Part shown: positions 63,801-64,000 of the stretch, piece after piece | How the letters are laid out: each line of letters begins with the position of its first letter | Numbering within the stretch: position 1 is the first letter of the stretch | NCBI RefSeq assembly: GCF_000151315.2 | Contig: NW_011887304.1 | Coordinates: forward strand, 479,690 to 543,689 | Origin: Capsaspora owczarzaki ATCC 30864 | Taxonomy: Eukaryota; Opisthokonta; Filasterea | Reading direction: 5' to 3' | Length of the DNA: 64,000 nucleotides | The notes under the pieces: generated by a model | Database searches by the model: none | Told to the model about the DNA's origin: nothing | What the model saw: the letters and a program-made list of their open reading frames with translations, nothing else | Position numbers and translations under genes: made by a program

Positions 63801-64000
63801 CAAAAGGGTCCACCATGAGTGAGGCAGACTCGCCTGGCAGCGCGAATCCGCCATCAGCGCCCTCCACTTCCATGGCAGCAGCTGAGGCGGAAGCCAGTGG
63901 TGGCGCCGAAGGAGGTAGGCTGTCATGTGCTTCTTCGTGGTTGAAATGAAGGTCAAGCTCGGGCTCCGGCTCGGGCAAAACAAGAGGTGTTCGGCGTTGG
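60850..64000 (-). CDS. Large helical protein, possibly MMS22L-like, 5' end beyond window
   Basis: A frame of at least 1049 residues is open to the right edge with no start codon inside the window. The N-terminal part is acidic and low-complexity (EPEPELDLHFNHEEAHDS, Ser-Gln repeats). From about residue 130 it is helix-rich: RRQQYAVEARRVLVLAYEQD, LFAQGIECLSELCLVLAEHG, YGLLRLWITSAVEHHLTVQP, VLFQHCPTLAYNNNSNPNVF, FRRWVLLCNIRLSLGI. An internal Ser/Ala-rich linker precedes the C-terminal helices, which end LRSTNPAARGLVSAANPSK at 60850. The layout (large alpha-solenoid, conserved C-terminal helical block) suggests MMS22L, the TONSL partner in replication-fork repair. No diagnostic motif proves it, so the name is tentative. 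Confidence 0.45.
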   Translation of the reverse strand, partial: QRRTPLVLPEPEPELDLHFNHEEAHDSLPPSAPPLASASAAAMEVEGADGGFALPGESASLMVDPFAPASQSLFAAGPPTFAHAHPDANRAPAASSDSQSQSQSYFDREDDARDNALFAALDAADLVFGASAPAPASVAMSRAARRRQQYAVEARRVLVLAYEQDRALVEFIHRSGVTRALQQLVQSRFRKPAQATLAPMHASRSPPRQSSGGLTSSVVLPFASSTSSGVQATSFQLFAQGIECLSELCLVLAEHGLEAWDTIWSAFGCVHSASSPSSTNHMPRSAFSGASAPPPPAATAQQQSQLAVQSRLWEGSTDERQLALRFANHTLAILPCEESAGDAVGISSAAQYGLLRLWITSAVEHHLTVQPEFTLRLTRLPAMARFLASTDIPSAAATSLEDFQAARIALLALFFRRLHEHYETRVSTPRVPTSLSAPQDAPLPGSAAWFALGEKVEEFRAVAINALLLPLSQALARCRNELETTLPESSEGYSLICQAISAVLFQHCPTLAYNNNSNPNVFATLIRSFTLPGFQGASLKLLRSRLACLRGIFTGVAQLDFVNDAFLHRTVATLIQSHLDCPDEATWQLVRAVPVVASSGGAPVCVSPLADAFFPSTRSEADAMAADTPQTTKLHQFRRWVLLCNIRLSLGISNVQPGFQFVLPSALEFVESMVVRNSLNAARALQDAQKPTSSSEMMLRHQTTALRFGALYFADAIAAVPGLLAALKSCSPVSNLALGAVKAIVCSVVKTICDRGKRLQDALAVVLKDVRAVLAQHRAHPATQENAVMVVVAAEEAAQAWQAAIQLWLVCIPALATVLLLHVVGDVCSRVFLRQTVPSSLTADAGALEDAVRQLGLLLPADVRSPPLLKASVVWPSKRFALALSELGNAGQAGGARMSLTGVATNTMIVSGRPIARPASSSSSSSLLSSSGGLAARPARMPPTTASAAVSSGSSAGLDEQPDPRPLPPPLTSQLFLTSTFSMLTSLSRTSPVVHAQVLAVAESRLQAIVVHPANARQELQLDVAKLISHLRSTNPAARGLVSAANPSK

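Overview
The window looks like a compact nuclear genome of a unicellular eukaryote. Genes are dense, on both strands, and cut by many short GT-AG introns of roughly 60-600 bp. Coding sequence is GC-rich at third codon positions, while introns and spacers carry homopolymer tracts and microsatellites. The gene set has an animal-like flavour (LIN7, DRAM, an AIFM3-type Rieske flavoprotein, CLN3, a SWSAP1-like ATPase) without any obvious multicellular gene. This fits a unicellular holozoan; a filasterean such as Capsaspora owczarzaki is my best guess, by inference only. No rRNA, tRNA, CRISPR or virus-like element was recognised.

Layout, left to right. 1-1885 (-): leucine-rich repeat gene A, its 3' end cut by the window edge. 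1.9-3.4 kb: gene-poor with a long CA microsatellite. 3416-5069: a complete, apparently young Tc1 transposon. 5.5-13.7 kb (-): a giant HEAT-repeat ribosome-biogenesis factor (HEATR1/UTP10), divergent from ribosomal protein eL37 (+). 15.1-17.4 kb (-): LIPT1 lipoyltransferase. 17.7-21.8 kb (+): two lysosomal membrane proteins in tandem, DRAM and CLN3. 21.9-24.0 kb (-): COP9 signalosome subunit 2. 24.2-27.0 kb (-): Rieske/FAD oxidoreductase. 27.2-28.7 kb (-): SWSAP1-like ATPase. 29.0-33.3 kb (-): a membrane-anchored caspase-like protein with a large beta-helix ectodomain. 34.8-36.8 kb (-): LRR gene B, paralogue of A. 37.1-46 kb (-): LIN7, RAD52, a MICOS (APOO-like) subunit and an MT-A70 methyltransferase-like protein. 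46.5-50.8 kb (+): ribophorin I and RUVBL1. 51.1-60.0 kb (-): a zinc alcohol dehydrogenase, dihydrolipoyl dehydrogenase, APRT and SEC61 alpha. 60.8-64.0 kb (-): a large helical protein, possibly MMS22L, open at the right edge.

Functional themes. Ribosome and secretory-pathway housekeeping: HEATR1, eL37, ribophorin I, SEC61A. Mitochondrial lipoate metabolism: LIPT1 attaches lipoate and DLD re-oxidises it. Lysosome/autophagy: DRAM, CLN3. DNA repair and chromatin: RAD52, SWSAP1-like, RUVBL1, possible MMS22L. Splicing oddities recur: a one-codon first exon (eL37), a four-base coding first exon (SEC61A), a 16-nt first exon (LIN7) and a 17-nt internal microexon (alcohol dehydrogenase). The most unusual items are the transmembrane caspase, the LRR genes built from 84-nt exon plus intron modules, the MT-A70 protein with a degenerate catalytic motif, and an APRT gene without a visible splice acceptor. 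Exon boundaries were placed by eye from splice signals, reading phase and family conservation; RNA data would settle the uncertain ones.
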